52,536 nt of DNA from Alphaproteobacteria bacterium. Its GTDB lineage: Bacteria > Pseudomonadota > Alphaproteobacteria > GCA-2731375. The DNA is taken from the NCBI GenBank assembly GCA_030746635.1, contig JASLMH010000008.1:1-52536 (forward strand), given 5' to 3'. The notes below the pieces were generated by a model, which did not search any database, was not told where the DNA came from, and worked only from the letters and a program-made list of their open reading frames with translations. Positions 1 through 9,868 of the stretch are shown here, in pieces. The translations under genes were made by a program, and so were the position numbers. Position 1 is the stretch's first letter. Each line of letters begins with the position of its first letter.

Positions 1-905
1 TTCGGCACGTACAGAATGAACAGGCCGCCGATGATGACCGCGGGTATCGACGCCAGGCCGCCGATCACCATGGCGATCAGCAGCAGAATGGCGTGGATGA
101 AGGTGTAGCTCTCCGGTGCGATGAATTCGACCACGATGGCCGACAGGGCGCCGGCGACGCCGCAATAGAGGCCGCTGATACCGAAAGTGACGGATTTAAC
201 GATCGAAGTGTTGATGCCCATGGTACTGGCCGCAATCGGGTTGTCGCGGATCGCGATCATCGCCCTTCCCGCCCGGCCACGGGTCAGGTTCCAGGCACCA
301 ATGATCAGGATCAGCCCGAAGAACAAGCTGAAGTAGTACATCCACTGATCGTCGCTGAGGAAGGTCAGGGGCGACTCGGGCTTCAACAGATCGATACCCT
401 GCACGCCGCCGGTATACTCCTCCAGGTGCTCGTAGCGCAACAACTGCGGCGTGGCCGCCGCCAGGGCAAAAGTCGCCAGGGCCAGGTAAAGCCCTTCCAG
501 GCGCAGCGCGGGCAGGCCGAACAGGAAGCCGGCGAAGAAACAGATCAAGCCGGCCGGGACAATGGTCCAGAAATAGGCGATCTCCCACCTATCCATCATG
601 ATCGCCGCCGAATAGGCACCCAAGGCCATGAAGGCGCTGTGCCCGAGCGAGAACTGACCGTTGAAGCCGGTCAGCAGGTTCAAACCGAGTACCGCCATCG
701 ACAGATACAAAACCTGGGTCAACTGGAAAACGGTAAAATCCTCCGACACCAGCGGTAGGATGAACGCAATCGCACAACCCAGGATGATCGTGGTTTGCCG
801 AAACCGCGGCATCGGCATACCGAAGACCCGCAATTGTTCCGCCGGATTGACCCGTGACGCCGGGCCCTTCCCGGTCTGCGCACTTGGCATCGTATCGGCT
901 GTCAT
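1..905 (-). CDS. livM: Branched-chain amino acid ABC transporter permease LivM (C-terminus off the window)
   Basis: Inner-membrane permease of a high-affinity branched-chain amino acid (or related amide/carboxylate) ABC importer. Read on the minus strand from an ATG at 905, the frame stays open for 301 codons to the window edge. After a hydrophilic N-terminus of about 35 residues come hydrophobic segments and LivM-family signatures such as GLNLLTGFNGQFSLGHSAFM and RGRAGRAMIAIRDNPIAAS, the latter being the cytoplasmic loop that contacts the ATPases. It starts 2 bases after the livH stop, so the two are surely co-transcribed. The C-terminal membrane segments are outside the window. The periplasmic binding protein is also not visible and may lie beyond the left edge. 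Confidence 0.93.
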   Translation of the reverse strand, partial: MTADTMPSAQTGKGPASRVNPAEQLRVFGMPMPRFRQTTIILGCAIAFILPLVSEDFTVFQLTQVLYLSMAVLGLNLLTGFNGQFSLGHSAFMALGAYSAAIMMDRWEIAYFWTIVPAGLICFFAGFLFGLPALRLEGLYLALATFALAAATPQLLRYEHLEEYTGGVQGIDLLKPESPLTFLSDDQWMYYFSLFFGLILIIGAWNLTRGRAGRAMIAIRDNPIAASTMGINTSIVKSVTFGISGLYCGVAGALSAIVVEFIAPESYTFIHAILLLIAMVIGGLASIPAVIIGGLFILYVP

Positions 906-907
906 TC

Positions 908-1780
908 CTAGACCCTCTGTACCACGACACGCCCCAACAAACCGGATGGCTTGAAGATCAGGATCGTCACGATCACCACCAGGGCAAAAGTCAGCTTCAA
1001 CTCGCTGCCGATGATGTAGGTGCCCGCCAGGTTCTCCAACACGCCCATGAGGAAGCCGCCGAGAACGGCGCCGAGTGGGCTGGTCAGCCCGCCGACCACG
1101 GCGCCGGCGAAGCCATAGAGCAGGATACCCAGCATCATGTTCGGTTCCAGGAAGACGATCGGCGCGATCATCATGCCGGCCACGGCGCCGATCGCGGCCG
1201 CCAGTCCCCAGCCAAGCGCCAACATCCAGCCAACGTTGATACCGACCAAACGCGCCGAATCCGGCGCCGCCGCCGCCGCCCGCATGGCCAGGCCGATCGG
1301 CGTAAAGCGGAAGAACAGATAGATCAGGGCCAGCATGATCAGGGTGACGCCGACGATACCCACCTCGTGGGCGCCGATCATTCTTATGTCGAGCGGCATC
1401 TTGTCGGGAAATGGACTCGGAAATTCCTTGATGGTGAATTCCCAGATGAAGCCGGCCGTGGCGTTGAAGATCTGGAACAGCGCGATGAACACGACGATGT
1501 GGCTCAAAATCGGCGCATTGTGGATCGGCGCGAAGACGATGCGCTCGATCGCCATGCCGCCGATGAACGACACCACGATGCAGACGAAGAACGCCACCCA
1601 GTAGTTGGCGCCCCAATCGATTAGCTGCCAGGTGATAAAGGCCGAGAACATGGCCATTTCGCCCTGGGCGAAGTTGAAATGGTCGATGGCCTGATAAATC
1701 ATCACCACCGACAGGGCGATACAGGCGTAGATCGCGCCGGTTGCAAGGCCGCTCAAGGTCTGTTGTAGAAAGAGGTCCAT
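908..1780 (-). CDS. livH: Branched-chain amino acid ABC transporter permease LivH
   Basis: Second inner-membrane permease of the Liv-type importer, 290 residues, the usual length. It begins with the typical short N-terminus FLQQTLSGLATGAIYACIAL, then QAIDHFNFAQGEMAMFSAF. It carries the LivH loop PIGLAMRAAAAAPDSARLVG (about residues 188-207) and the C-terminal GAVVGGLTSPLGAVLGGFLM segment. It lies between livF (19-bp gap) and livM (2-bp gap). The order livG-livF-livH-livM places the ATPase genes first, so the promoter should be in the gap upstream of livG. Substrate specificity cannot be read from the permease. Confidence 0.93.
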   Translation of the reverse strand: MDLFLQQTLSGLATGAIYACIALSVVMIYQAIDHFNFAQGEMAMFSAFITWQLIDWGANYWVAFFVCIVVSFIGGMAIERIVFAPIHNAPILSHIVVFIALFQIFNATAGFIWEFTIKEFPSPFPDKMPLDIRMIGAHEVGIVGVTLIMLALIYLFFRFTPIGLAMRAAAAAPDSARLVGINVGWMLALGWGLAAAIGAVAGMMIAPIVFLEPNMMLGILLYGFAGAVVGGLTSPLGAVLGGFLMGVLENLAGTYIIGSELKLTFALVVIVTILIFKPSGLLGRVVVQRV

Positions 1781-1799
1781 TCACTCGCCTCGCCGGTCG

Positions 1800-2510
1800 T
1801 CAATAGCCCAGATAGGATTCACGGACGGATTCGTCGGCGCTGATCTCGTCCGCCGTCCCCGACATCACCACCCGGCCGGTTTCCAGCAGGTAGGCATGAT
1901 CGGCCAATTCCAACGCCAGCGAGGCGTTCTGCTCCACCAACAGCATGCTGACGCCTTCGTCCTTGTTGATGGTGCGGAGGATTCCGAACAGTTCCTGCAC
2001 GATCAGCGGCGCCAGACCGAACGACGGCTCGTCCAGCAGCATCAGCCGAGGGTGCAACATCAGGGCCCGGCCCACCGCCAGCATCTGTTGTTCGCCGCCC
2101 GACAGCGTCCCCGCCTGTTGATTGCGCCGCTCCTTCAGACGCGGGAAATAGCCGTAGACCCGCTCCATGTCCTGCTGGACCGCCTTGCTGTCGCGCCGCG
2201 AGAAGGCGCCGAGCTTGAGATTCTCCTCGGTGGTCACCCGGACGAAGGTGCCCCGGCCTTCCGGCACATGGGCAACGCCGTGGCGAACGATCGCCTCGGT
2301 CGCCTTGCCCGCGATGGACTCGCCATCGAAGCTGATCTCGCCGCCGGTCTTGACCATGCCGCAGATCGATCGCAGCGTCGTCGTCTTGCCGGCGCCATTG
2401 GCGCCCAGGATGGTGGTGATGCCGCCCTGTTCGAGCGAAAAGCTGATGCCATGCAGGGCCTGGATCGGCCCATAGAAGGCCTCGAGATTGGCAACCTCCA
2501 AGAAAGCCAT
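1800..2510 (-). CDS. livF: Branched-chain amino acid ABC transporter ATP-binding protein LivF
   Basis: Cytoplasmic ATPase subunit, 236 residues, normal for LivF. It shows Walker A (GANGAGKTTTLRS, about residues 36-48), the LivF-type REGRG-like segment (VPEGRGTFVRVT), the ABC signature LSGGEQQMLAVGRAL and Walker B LMLLDEPSFGLAP. The ATG overlaps the livG stop by one base (TGATG), so it is translationally coupled to livG. It powers uptake through the LivH/LivM pore together with LivG. Confidence 0.94.
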   Translation of the reverse strand: MAFLEVANLEAFYGPIQALHGISFSLEQGGITTILGANGAGKTTTLRSICGMVKTGGEISFDGESIAGKATEAIVRHGVAHVPEGRGTFVRVTTEENLKLGAFSRRDSKAVQQDMERVYGYFPRLKERRNQQAGTLSGGEQQMLAVGRALMLHPRLMLLDEPSFGLAPLIVQELFGILRTINKDEGVSMLLVEQNASLALELADHAYLLETGRVVMSGTADEISADESVRESYLGY

Positions 2511-3322
2511 CAGTCGCTGGTCCCCAGATACGCCCGAATGACCTCCGGGTTCTGCTGCACCTCGGCCGGCGTGCCCTCGCCGATCTTGCGGCCGAAATCG
2601 ATCGCCACGACGATGTCGGACACCGCCATGACCAGGCTCATGTGATGCTCCACCAACAGAACGGTGATGTCGCGGTCGTGCCCGATCTGCCGGATGGTGT
2701 CCGCCAATTCTTCGACCTCGTCATGGTTCAGGCCGCCGGCGGGTTCGTCGAGCAACAATAGCTTCGGTTCGCTGGCGATCGCCCGGGCCAGTTCCACCCG
2801 CTTTTGCACGCCGAACGGCAGGCCGCCCGCCGGCGTGTGGGCGACATCGCCCAATTCCAGATAGTCGATCAGTTCCCAGGCGATTTCCTGCAGCCATTTT
2901 TCCTCGCGGCTGACCCAGGGCAGCCTGAAGGCGTTCGAGACGAAATCGCTTTTGCTTCGGGAATGGCAGCCGACCATGACGTTGTCGAGCACCGACATGG
3001 TGCTGAAAAGGGCAAGGTTCTGGAATGTCCGCCCGATACCGATATCGGCGATCTTGTGCGGTGGCGTGTGCAGGATCGACTGGCCCTTGAACAGGATGTC
3101 GCCGGAATTGGGGATGTAGAGGCGGCTGAGGCAATTGAACAACGTGGTCTTGCCGGCGCCGTTCGGTCCGATCAGACCCAGGATGGCGCCCTCGGGCACA
3201 TCGAAACTGACACCGTCGAGCGCCACGATGCCGCCGAAATGGACCGCGATTTCATTTACCTGCAACAACGGTCGGGCACCGGCGGCCGACGCCGCCGAAA
3301 CGTTCGCGGAAGTTTCACTCAT
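2510..3322 (-). CDS. livG: Branched-chain amino acid ABC transporter ATP-binding protein LivG
   Basis: Second ATPase of the importer and first gene of the visible operon, 270 residues. Walker A is GPNGAGKTTLFNCL (about residues 52-65), followed by the LivG-specific insertion with TFQNLALFSTMSVLDNVMVG, a family-typical but divergent signature loop (GGLPFGVQKRVELARAI, where LivG usually has LSYGQQR-like) and Walker B LLLLDEPAGGLNHDE. The first 20 residues are an Ala/Ser-rich extension ahead of the conserved LLQVNEIAVHFGG. No strong ribosome binding site precedes the ATG at 3322; an alternative downstream start would remove only this extension. Confidence 0.93.
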   Translation of the reverse strand: MSETSANVSAASAAGARPLLQVNEIAVHFGGIVALDGVSFDVPEGAILGLIGPNGAGKTTLFNCLSRLYIPNSGDILFKGQSILHTPPHKIADIGIGRTFQNLALFSTMSVLDNVMVGCHSRSKSDFVSNAFRLPWVSREEKWLQEIAWELIDYLELGDVAHTPAGGLPFGVQKRVELARAIASEPKLLLLDEPAGGLNHDEVEELADTIRQIGHDRDITVLLVEHHMSLVMAVSDIVVAIDFGRKIGEGTPAEVQQNPEVIRAYLGTSD

Positions 3323-3342
3323 GTCATGATAGGCAAAGAAGC

Positions 3343-3358
3343 GGCGCCCATGGGCGCC
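3343..3358. promoter_or_regulatory. Perfect 16-bp GC palindrome in the livG/uvrD divergent gap
   Basis: The gap 3323-3623 separates livG (minus) from uvrD (plus) and must hold both promoters. The clearest element is a perfect palindrome, GGCGCCCATGGGCGCC, 20 bp upstream of the livG start. It could be a dimeric repressor operator or a hairpin in the livG leader. I see no convincing sigma70 promoter and no additional gene in the rest of the gap. GC-rich palindromes arise by chance in this genome, so the regulatory reading is an inference. Confidence 0.25.
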
Positions 3359-3623
3359 CGCGATAGAGCCGTGTGGCCGGAAAAATCGGCCGGTTCATAT
3401 ATCGTCCTCCCACTCTACGCCTTGGCGGCGCTGATCTTGCTTGGCGACAATATGCGTCAGCTTGCCGGCATTCGCAACGCCTTTGCGCCAACCTTGGCGT
3501 CAGCGGCGATTCGCCATCGCCGATCCGCGCAGGACCTGCCGGTGCTTCGCGGGCAACCCGCAGGGATCGGGCATTGCGGTGTTCATCGTGCCATTTCGCC
3601 GCCGAACCGCTATCTTGCCGACC

Positions 3624-5912
3624 ATGTCCGACCCGTTCGATCTGGAGCAAATCGACGAGGCGCCGGGCGGCGATGCGCCGGCCCTGCTGGCGCCCTATGT
3701 GGCGGAACTGAACCCGGAGCAGCGGCAGGCGGTCGAGGCCTTGGACGGCCCGCTGCTGGTGCTGGCCGGGGCCGGCACCGGCAAGACCCGGGTGCTGACC
3801 ACCCGCCTGGCCCATATCCTGCATCAGCGCCGGGCCTTTCCCAGCCAGATCCTCGCCGTCACCTTCACCAACAAGGCGTCGCGCGAGATGCGGGAGCGCA
3901 TCGGCGGCATGATCGGCCGGGCCGTCGAGGGGCTGTGGCTGGGGACCTTTCATGCCATCGGCGTCAGGATCCTGCGCCGGCACGCCGAACTGGCGGGCTT
4001 GAAGAGCAACTTCACCATCCTCGACACCGACGACCAGCTCCGGCTGCTGAAACAGGTGATCGAGGCCGCCGATCTGGATGCCAAGCGCTGGCCGCCGCGG
4101 CAACTGGCGGCGATGATCGATCGCTGGAAGGACCGCGGCCTGACCCCCGATAAGGTGCCCGCCGGCGAAGGCGAGGGTTTCGGCAACGGCCGCGGCGTCG
4201 AATTGTACGCCCACTACCAGGAACGGCTGCGAACCCTGAATGCCTGCGATTTCGGCGATCTGCTGCTGCACTGCCTGCGCATCTTCGCCGACCATGCCGA
4301 CGTCCTGGCGGCCTATCAGAAGCAGTTCCGCTATATCCTGGTCGACGAGTATCAGGACACCAACGTCGCCCAGTACCTGCTGCTGCGGCTGCTGGCCCAA
4401 AGTCATCGAAACATCTGTTGCGTCGGCGACGACGATCAGTCGATCTATTCCTGGCGCGGCGCCGAGGTCGGCAACATCCTGCGCTTCGAAAAGGACTTTC
4501 CGGGCGCCCGGGTGATCAGGCTGGAACGCAACTACCGCTCGACGCCGCAAATCCTGGCCGCCGCCTCGGGCCTGATCGCCAAGAACCAGGGCCGCCTGGG
4601 CAAGACCCTGTGGACCGAACTGGATAGGGGCGAATTGATATCCGTGCGCGGGGTCTGGGACGGTGCCGAGGAAGCCCGCGTGGTCGGCGACGAGGTCGAG
4701 GCGCTGCAGCGCGACCACCAGGCCCTGAACGGCATCGCCATCCTGGTGCGCGCCTCGTTCCAGACCCGCGAGTTCGAGGAACGCTTCCTGACCCTTGGCC
4801 TGCCCTATCGACTGATCGGCGGGCCTAGGTTCTATGAACGGGCGGAGATCCGCGATGCCGTCGCCTATCTGCGGGTGTTGGCGCAGCCGGACGACGACTT
4901 GGCCTTCGAGCGCATCGTCAACACCCCGAAACGCGGCCTGGGCAATGCCTCGTTGCAGGCCATTCATGCCGTGGCCCGGGGCGGCGGCTTGCCGCTCGGC
5001 CGGGCCGCCAGAACCATCGTCGAGGGCGAGGATCTGAAACCCCGGGCCCGCAACAGCCTGCGCCGCCTGCTGGACGATTTCGACCGCTGGCGCGGCCTGA
5101 TGGAGGCCATGCCGCCGGCCGAGCTGACCGAAACGGTGCTGGAGGAAAGCGGCTACACCGATATGTGGCAGGCCGCCAAGACGGCGGATGCGCCGGGCCG
5201 GTTGGAAAACCTGAAGGAGTTGATCCACGCGCTCGAGCCGTTCGACAAGCTGCAAGGGTTCCTCGAGCATGTCAGCCTGGTGATGGACGCGGAAATGGCC
5301 CAGGCCGACGACGCCATCAACATCATGACCCTGCACGGCGCCAAGGGGCTGGAGTTCGACACGGTCTTCCTGCCCGGCTGGGAGGAAGGGCTGTTCCCGC
5401 ATCAGCGGGCCTTGGACGAAGGCGGCCAGGCGGCCCTGGAGGAGGAACGCCGCCTCGCCTATGTCGGCCTGACCCGGGCCCGGCGGCGGGCCATCGTCAG
5501 TTCGGCGGCACAGCGGCGGATGTACGACCGCTGGGTCACCGCCCTGCCCAGCCGCTTCATCGCCGAACTGCCGGCCGATCAGGTGACGATGCAAACCGAG
5601 CCGGGGCTCTACGCCGGCGGCGTCGACGATGTGGCGGCGCCGGGCGCCTTCGCCTTCGATGACGGCTATACGGCCAGCGACCGCATGCGTCGGGCCCAAT
5701 CCGCCGTGCCGGCGCCGACCTACCTGGAAGGGCAGGCCGACAGCGTCATCACCACCGACCCCGCCAGCAGCAGCTATGCCATCGGCGAGCGGGTGTTCCA
5801 CCAGAAATTCGGTTACGGCCGGATCGAGGATATCGAGGGCAACAAGCTACTGATCGCCTTCGAAAAGGCCGGAACCAAGAAGGTCGTCGACAGCTTCGTC
5901 GATCCGGCGTGA
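3624..5912 (+). CDS. uvrD: UvrD/PcrA-type superfamily 1 DNA helicase
   Basis: ATP-dependent 3'-5' DNA helicase acting in nucleotide excision and mismatch repair and in clearing RNA polymerase or recombinase from DNA. The 762-residue protein has Walker A AGAGTGKTR (about 48-57), Walker B VDEYQDTN (about 240), motif III DDQSIYSWRGAE, NYRST motif IV, motif V MTLHGAKGLEFDTVFLPGWE (about 567-587) and motif VI YVGLTRAR. The last 40 residues (HQKFGYGRIEDIEGNKLLIA) form the Tudor-like C-terminal domain of UvrD/PcrA. I chose the ATG at 3624 because family similarity begins there; the open frame continues upstream to 3441 without recognisable protein. prmA follows after 24 bp and is probably co-transcribed. 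Confidence 0.95.
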   Translation: MSDPFDLEQIDEAPGGDAPALLAPYVAELNPEQRQAVEALDGPLLVLAGAGTGKTRVLTTRLAHILHQRRAFPSQILAVTFTNKASREMRERIGGMIGRAVEGLWLGTFHAIGVRILRRHAELAGLKSNFTILDTDDQLRLLKQVIEAADLDAKRWPPRQLAAMIDRWKDRGLTPDKVPAGEGEGFGNGRGVELYAHYQERLRTLNACDFGDLLLHCLRIFADHADVLAAYQKQFRYILVDEYQDTNVAQYLLLRLLAQSHRNICCVGDDDQSIYSWRGAEVGNILRFEKDFPGARVIRLERNYRSTPQILAAASGLIAKNQGRLGKTLWTELDRGELISVRGVWDGAEEARVVGDEVEALQRDHQALNGIAILVRASFQTREFEERFLTLGLPYRLIGGPRFYERAEIRDAVAYLRVLAQPDDDLAFERIVNTPKRGLGNASLQAIHAVARGGGLPLGRAARTIVEGEDLKPRARNSLRRLLDDFDRWRGLMEAMPPAELTETVLEESGYTDMWQAAKTADAPGRLENLKELIHALEPFDKLQGFLEHVSLVMDAEMAQADDAINIMTLHGAKGLEFDTVFLPGWEEGLFPHQRALDEGGQAALEEERRLAYVGLTRARRRAIVSSAAQRRMYDRWVTALPSRFIAELPADQVTMQTEPGLYAGGVDDVAAPGAFAFDDGYTASDRMRRAQSAVPAPTYLEGQADSVITTDPASSSYAIGERVFHQKFGYGRIEDIEGNKLLIAFEKAGTKKVVDSFVDPA

Positions 5913-5936
5913 CCCCGACCGACGGGAGCCTCGAAA

Positions 5937-6809
5937 GTGACCACTTGGCGGGCCAGCGTGGTGGTGTCGGCGGTACTGGCGCCGGCCTTCGAGGAAGCCT
6001 TGGCCGCCGGGGCCGAGGCAACCTCCAGCTTCGAACTCGCCGGCACCGGCAATTGGTCGATCGAGGCGCTGTTCGATGCGGAACCCGATCGCGCCGGGCT
6101 TGAAAGCCGACTTTGGGCGACCGCGGCGGCGGGCGGCGCGGCGGCGCCATTGCTGGAGATCACGCCGCTTCCCGATCGCGATTGGGTCGCCGAGTCGCTG
6201 AAGGCGCTGCCGTCGATCAAGGCCGGGCGTTTCGTCGTCCATGGCGGCCACGACCGCGACCGCGCGCCTGACGGCGGCATCACCCTCGAAGTGTCGGCCG
6301 GGCGGGCCTTCGGCACCGGCCACCACGAAACCACCCGCGGCTGCCTGCTGGCCCTCGACCATCTGGCCAAGGCCCGCCGCTTTCGCCGGCCGCTGGATCT
6401 GGGCTGTGGCTCCGGGGTGCTGGCGCTGGCCATGGCGCGGCTATGGCGCCGGCCGGTGGTCGCCTCGGACATCGACCCTTGGGCGGTTCGGGTGACCGCC
6501 GCGAACGCCCGGCTCAACCATCTGCATCCCTGGCTGTGCTGCCGGCGGGCGGACGGCTTCGCCGATCCCGGCCTGGCCGCCGGCGTCCCCTACGACCTGA
6601 TCACCGCCAATATCCTGGCCGGGCCGCTCCGCCGTCTGGCCCGGCCGCTACGTCGCCACCTGGCGCCCGGCGGCGTGGCCGTGTTGTCGGGCCTGCTGCT
6701 GAGGCAGGAACGCAGCGTGCTCAACGCCTACCGCGACCAGGACCTGCGCCTGGCCCGCCGCATCGTGCTGGGTGACTGGCCGACGCTGATCCTGACCCGA
6801 CCGCGTTGA
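5937..6809 (+). CDS. prmA: Ribosomal protein L11 methyltransferase PrmA
   Basis: SAM-dependent methyltransferase that trimethylates ribosomal protein L11. The start is a GTG with a GGGAG ribosome binding site just upstream. The 290-residue protein has the substrate-binding N-terminal part, the PrmA signature AFGTGHHETTRGCL (about 122-135), SAM motif I LDLGCGSGVLALA (about 152-164), SDIDPWAVRVTAANARLN and the catalytic-loop motif ITANILAGPL. It lies 24 bp after uvrD. Typical PrmA enzymes are around 290-300 residues, so it looks complete. Confidence 0.93.
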   Translation: MTTWRASVVVSAVLAPAFEEALAAGAEATSSFELAGTGNWSIEALFDAEPDRAGLESRLWATAAAGGAAAPLLEITPLPDRDWVAESLKALPSIKAGRFVVHGGHDRDRAPDGGITLEVSAGRAFGTGHHETTRGCLLALDHLAKARRFRRPLDLGCGSGVLALAMARLWRRPVVASDIDPWAVRVTAANARLNHLHPWLCCRRADGFADPGLAAGVPYDLITANILAGPLRRLARPLRRHLAPGGVAVLSGLLLRQERSVLNAYRDQDLRLARRIVLGDWPTLILTRPR

Positions 6810-6819
6810 TCGGCGTCGA

Positions 6820-7632
6820 TTAAAGCGGCGAGTGGGGGTCGAAGTTGGGCTGACGTTTTTCCAGGTGCGAGGCCAGGCCCTCGACCGCCTCGGGGCCCTT
6901 GAAACCGAGCATTTCCAGGGCCAGCGAGTTCTCGAAGGTCGGCATCGCCATGCGGTACCAGTTGTTCAGCGCCAGTTTGGTCCAGCGTATCGCGTTGGGG
7001 GCGCCGGCGGCCAGGGTGGCGGCGATCTCTTCGGCCTTGCCCTGCAGCTCGTCATCCTCGGTGCAGAGCGAGAACAGGCCGATGCGCTCGGCGTCCTCGC
7101 CGAACACCGGCTCGTTGGTCAGCAGATGGTATTTCGCCTTGGCCATGCCGGTCAGGATGACCCAGTTGATGCAGGCGACGTCGCCAGCGGCGACGCCAAG
7201 GCGGACATGACCATCCAGCACCCGGGCCGACTTGGCGATGATCGAGACATCGGCCAGCAGGGCGGCGACAAGGCCGGCGCCGACGGCGACGCCGTTGACG
7301 GCCGAAACGATCGGCTTCGAGCAGTTGATGATGTTGTAGACCAGGTCGCGGGCTTCTTTCCAGGCGTTGACCGTGTCGTTCCAGTTCTCGATGTTGTTCT
7401 TGATCATCCCGAAGTCGCCACCCGAGGAGAACGCCTTGCCCTTGCCGGCCAGGATGACGCAGCTGACGTCCGAATCCTCGTCGATTTCGCGCCAGATATA
7501 GGTCAGCTGTCGGTGCCCTTGGGAATCCAGGGAATTATAGGTTTCCGGTTTGTTGAAGCTGATGCGCAGCACCCGCTCGCTGGGGCTGTCGTAATCAAAG
7601 GCGGGGTATTTTTCGGCGTAACGCTCGAGCAT
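6820..7632 (-). CDS. Crotonase-fold enoyl-CoA hydratase/isomerase family protein
   Basis: Crotonase-superfamily enzyme acting on an acyl-CoA thioester. I place the start at the ATG at 7632, which has GGAG seven bases upstream; the open frame continues 12 codons further to 7668. The 270-residue protein shows the CoA-binding loop KGKAFSSGGDF and the oxyanion-hole region VNGVAVGAGLVAALLADVS. By eye alignment the two catalytic glutamates of classical enoyl-CoA hydratase are replaced (Val in GLVAAL, His in LDGHVRLG). It is therefore probably not a plain hydratase and could be an isomerase, hydrolase, decarboxylase or dehalogenase-like member. It is convergent with prmA across 10 bp and stands alone. 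Confidence 0.85.
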   Translation of the reverse strand: MLERYAEKYPAFDYDSPSERVLRISFNKPETYNSLDSQGHRQLTYIWREIDEDSDVSCVILAGKGKAFSSGGDFGMIKNNIENWNDTVNAWKEARDLVYNIINCSKPIVSAVNGVAVGAGLVAALLADVSIIAKSARVLDGHVRLGVAAGDVACINWVILTGMAKAKYHLLTNEPVFGEDAERIGLFSLCTEDDELQGKAEEIAATLAAGAPNAIRWTKLALNNWYRMAMPTFENSLALEMLGFKGPEAVEGLASHLEKRQPNFDPHSPL

Positions 7633-7813
7633 CGTCCACTCCTGTGCTGGGGTCTTTCCTGCTATCAAGCATGATAAGCCCCGGCGGACGCCGGCCGGTC
7701 AAGCCCTTGCTGCATGGGTGCCGCGATCGATCACCTTGGAGGGCGCCGGCGGTCCGAGGGAACGTCGGATGTTTCGCCCCGTGGACCGGATTTCACACCG
7801 CTGGCGAGCGCTG

Positions 7814-9868
7814 TCAGCAGGCCTGAACCTTGGACAGGTATTGCTCGACATCGTCGCCCAGCCGATCGGCCTGCCGGGCCAGGTTTCCGGCCGATTCCCG
7901 CACCCGAAGGGCCGCGCCATCGGTGCTCTTCGCGGCCTCGTCGACGCCTTGGATATGGCTGGAAACTTCGCTGGCGCCGACCGCCGCCTTGTCGACGTTG
8001 CGGGCAATTTCGCCGGTCGCGGCGCCTTGCTCTTCGACCGCCGTCGAAATCGCGGTGGCGATCGCATCCATCTCCTGAATCGTTTCACCGATGCCCTGGA
8101 TGGCCTTCACGGCGCCGTCCGTCGCCGACTGGATGCCATTGATCTGCTGGCTGATCTCGTCGGTGGCGGTCGCCGTTTGGCTGGCCAAGTTCTTGACTTC
8201 CGAGGCGACGACGGCGAAGCCCTTGCCGGCGTCGCCGGCGCGAGCCGCCTCGATCGTCGCGTTGAGCGCCAATAGGTTGGTCTGGTTGGCGATATCGGTG
8301 ATCAGGTCGACGACTTCGCCGATCCGCTGCGCCGCCTGCAGCAAACCTTGGATCTGCTCATCCGTGTCGCGGGCATCGCCGACCGCGCGTCCGGCTATCG
8401 CCGTGGATTGTTCGACTTGCCGGGCGATTTCCGTGGTCGAGCCGGTCAATTCCTCGGTGGCCGCCGCCACACCCTGCACGTTGGCGGAAGCTTCCTCGGC
8501 GGCGGCGGCGACGGTGGCCGAGCGGTTGGAGGTCTCGGCCGCCGTGCCCGACATCTCTTCCGAGGTCGAAATCATCTCCTCGGCCGCCTTCGAGACCTCC
8601 GACAGGATCGATCCGACGTCGGCTTCGAGCTCCCGCGACAGGCGTTCCAGTTCGTGTGCCCGCTCGCTCTTGGCCTCGTGTTCCAGGTGTTGCTGCTCGG
8701 CCAGGCCTTCGGCTTCGACCATGCCCATGCGAAAGACCTCGACCGCATCGGCCATCGCCCCGATCTCGTTACCGTGATCGGTATGATCGACTTCGATCGT
8801 CGTGTCACCGTCGGCCAGCCGCCGCATGACATCGGTGATCTGCCTGATTGGCATGGTGATGCCGCGGGCGATCATGGAGACGGCAAAAGCCGACGCCGAC
8901 AACATCAGCGCGGTAATCGCCGCGAACAGATAGAACGCCATTTGGGCCGAGCGGCCGATTTCATCGACCAGGGCCAGCAAATCACCGGCGATGCGATCCT
9001 CGACCTGCTTCATCAGATCGATTTTCCTGGTAATGGCGTCGAACCAATAGGCGCCCTCGATACCCTCGGTGGTGCCGGTGAGCGGGCTTTCGATGGCGAT
9101 CTTGCGCAATCGCGCGACTTCGTCGACCGCCGCGCCGCTCAGGGTCTGCCGGCGGAACTCGCCTTGCGTCGGGCTGGCGAAGATGTCGAAGGTGCGGAAA
9201 TAGGTGTCCTGCATGGCGATCAGTTGCAGGAACTTGCGATAAATGCCGGGCTTGAAACGGCCGCCGCCGAAGCCGGCCGCGCCCATGGCGCGTTCCAATC
9301 CGGCCCGCTCCTTGCCCTGCAGCAACTGGGTGTAGGCGGTGATCGCGTTGGTCAGGTTGGCGTCGCTGCCGATCACCGCCATCTCCTCGATGACGCGAAG
9401 CAGTTTGCCGATGGTCGATGTGTAATAGCCGGCCATGCCGGGAACGCTGAGGGCCAGACGGGTGACTTCTTTACGGGTCTTCGACAGGGCGGCCAGGGCC
9501 TGGCGGGCAACCGCGATATGCTCGCCCAGGGCCGGCTCGAACGCATTGGTCTGAAATCTATCCAGCGCCGCGTCCAAGGCATTGAGCCGAAGGTCGGACG
9601 CTCCGCGCTGCCGGGCCAGCTTGTCGCCGAATTTCTTGCCACCGCTGCCGATGAAACCGGCGGAGTTGCCGCGCTCTTTCTGCAATTCGTGCACCACGGC
9701 GCTGATCGTCGGCGCGATCCCGCCAAGCTGGCGCAGCAGTTCCATTTCGCCGGCGACGCGTTGCTTTTCGACCGTCGTGTACGCCGCGTAGGCCACCAAT
9801 CCAGCGACCGGAATGACCAAGGCCAGCCAGATGCGGGTACCGATGTTGGTGTTTCGCAGAAAAGTCAC
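7814..9868 (-). CDS. Methyl-accepting chemotaxis protein with a periplasmic NIT domain
   Basis: Membrane chemoreceptor feeding the CheA/CheW pathway, 684 residues. The start is a GTG with GGAGGAG 8 bp upstream. Order: TM1 (about 12-32), a large periplasmic NIT (nitrate/nitrite-sensing type) domain recognisable from [16 protein letters not shown] and [22 protein letters not shown]2 (about 310-335), HAMP, and a long cytoplasmic signalling coiled coil with hairpin tip [23 protein letters not shown] domains are associated with nitrate/nitrite sensing in some receptors, but the ligand here is not shown by the sequence. No che or flagellar genes are nearby. The 288-bp gap to the next gene (9869-10156) holds a short AACCGGTT palindrome near 10020 and no convincing gene. 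Confidence 0.93.
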   Translation of the reverse strand: MTFLRNTNIGTRIWLALVIPVAGLVAYAAYTTVEKQRVAGEMELLRQLGGIAPTISAVVHELQKERGNSAGFIGSGGKKFGDKLARQRGASDLRLNALDAALDRFQTNAFEPALGEHIAVARQALAALSKTRKEVTRLALSVPGMAGYYTSTIGKLLRVIEEMAVIGSDANLTNAITAYTQLLQGKERAGLERAMGAAGFGGGRFKPGIYRKFLQLIAMQDTYFRTFDIFASPTQGEFRRQTLSGAAVDEVARLRKIAIESPLTGTTEGIEGAYWFDAITRKIDLMKQVEDRIAGDLLALVDEIGRSAQMAFYLFAAITALMLSASAFAVSMIARGITMPIRQITDVMRRLADGDTTIEVDHTDHGNEIGAMADAVEVFRMGMVEAEGLAEQQHLEHEAKSERAHELERLSRELEADVGSILSEVSKAAEEMISTSEEMSGTAAETSNRSATVAAAAEEASANVQGVAAATEELTGSTTEIARQVEQSTAIAGRAVGDARDTDEQIQGLLQAAQRIGEVVDLITDIANQTNLLALNATIEAARAGDAGKGFAVVASEVKNLASQTATATDEISQQINGIQSATDGAVKAIQGIGETIQEMDAIATAISTAVEEQGAATGEIARNVDKAAVGASEVSSHIQGVDEAAKSTDGAALRVRESAGNLARQADRLGDDVEQYLSKVQAC

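Noticed and set aside
3324..5801. 825-codon minus-strand open frame opposite uvrD
   Set aside because: Pro/Gln/Gly/Ala/Arg-rich translation with no family signature, antisense to a complete helicase gene; a by-product of high third-position GC.
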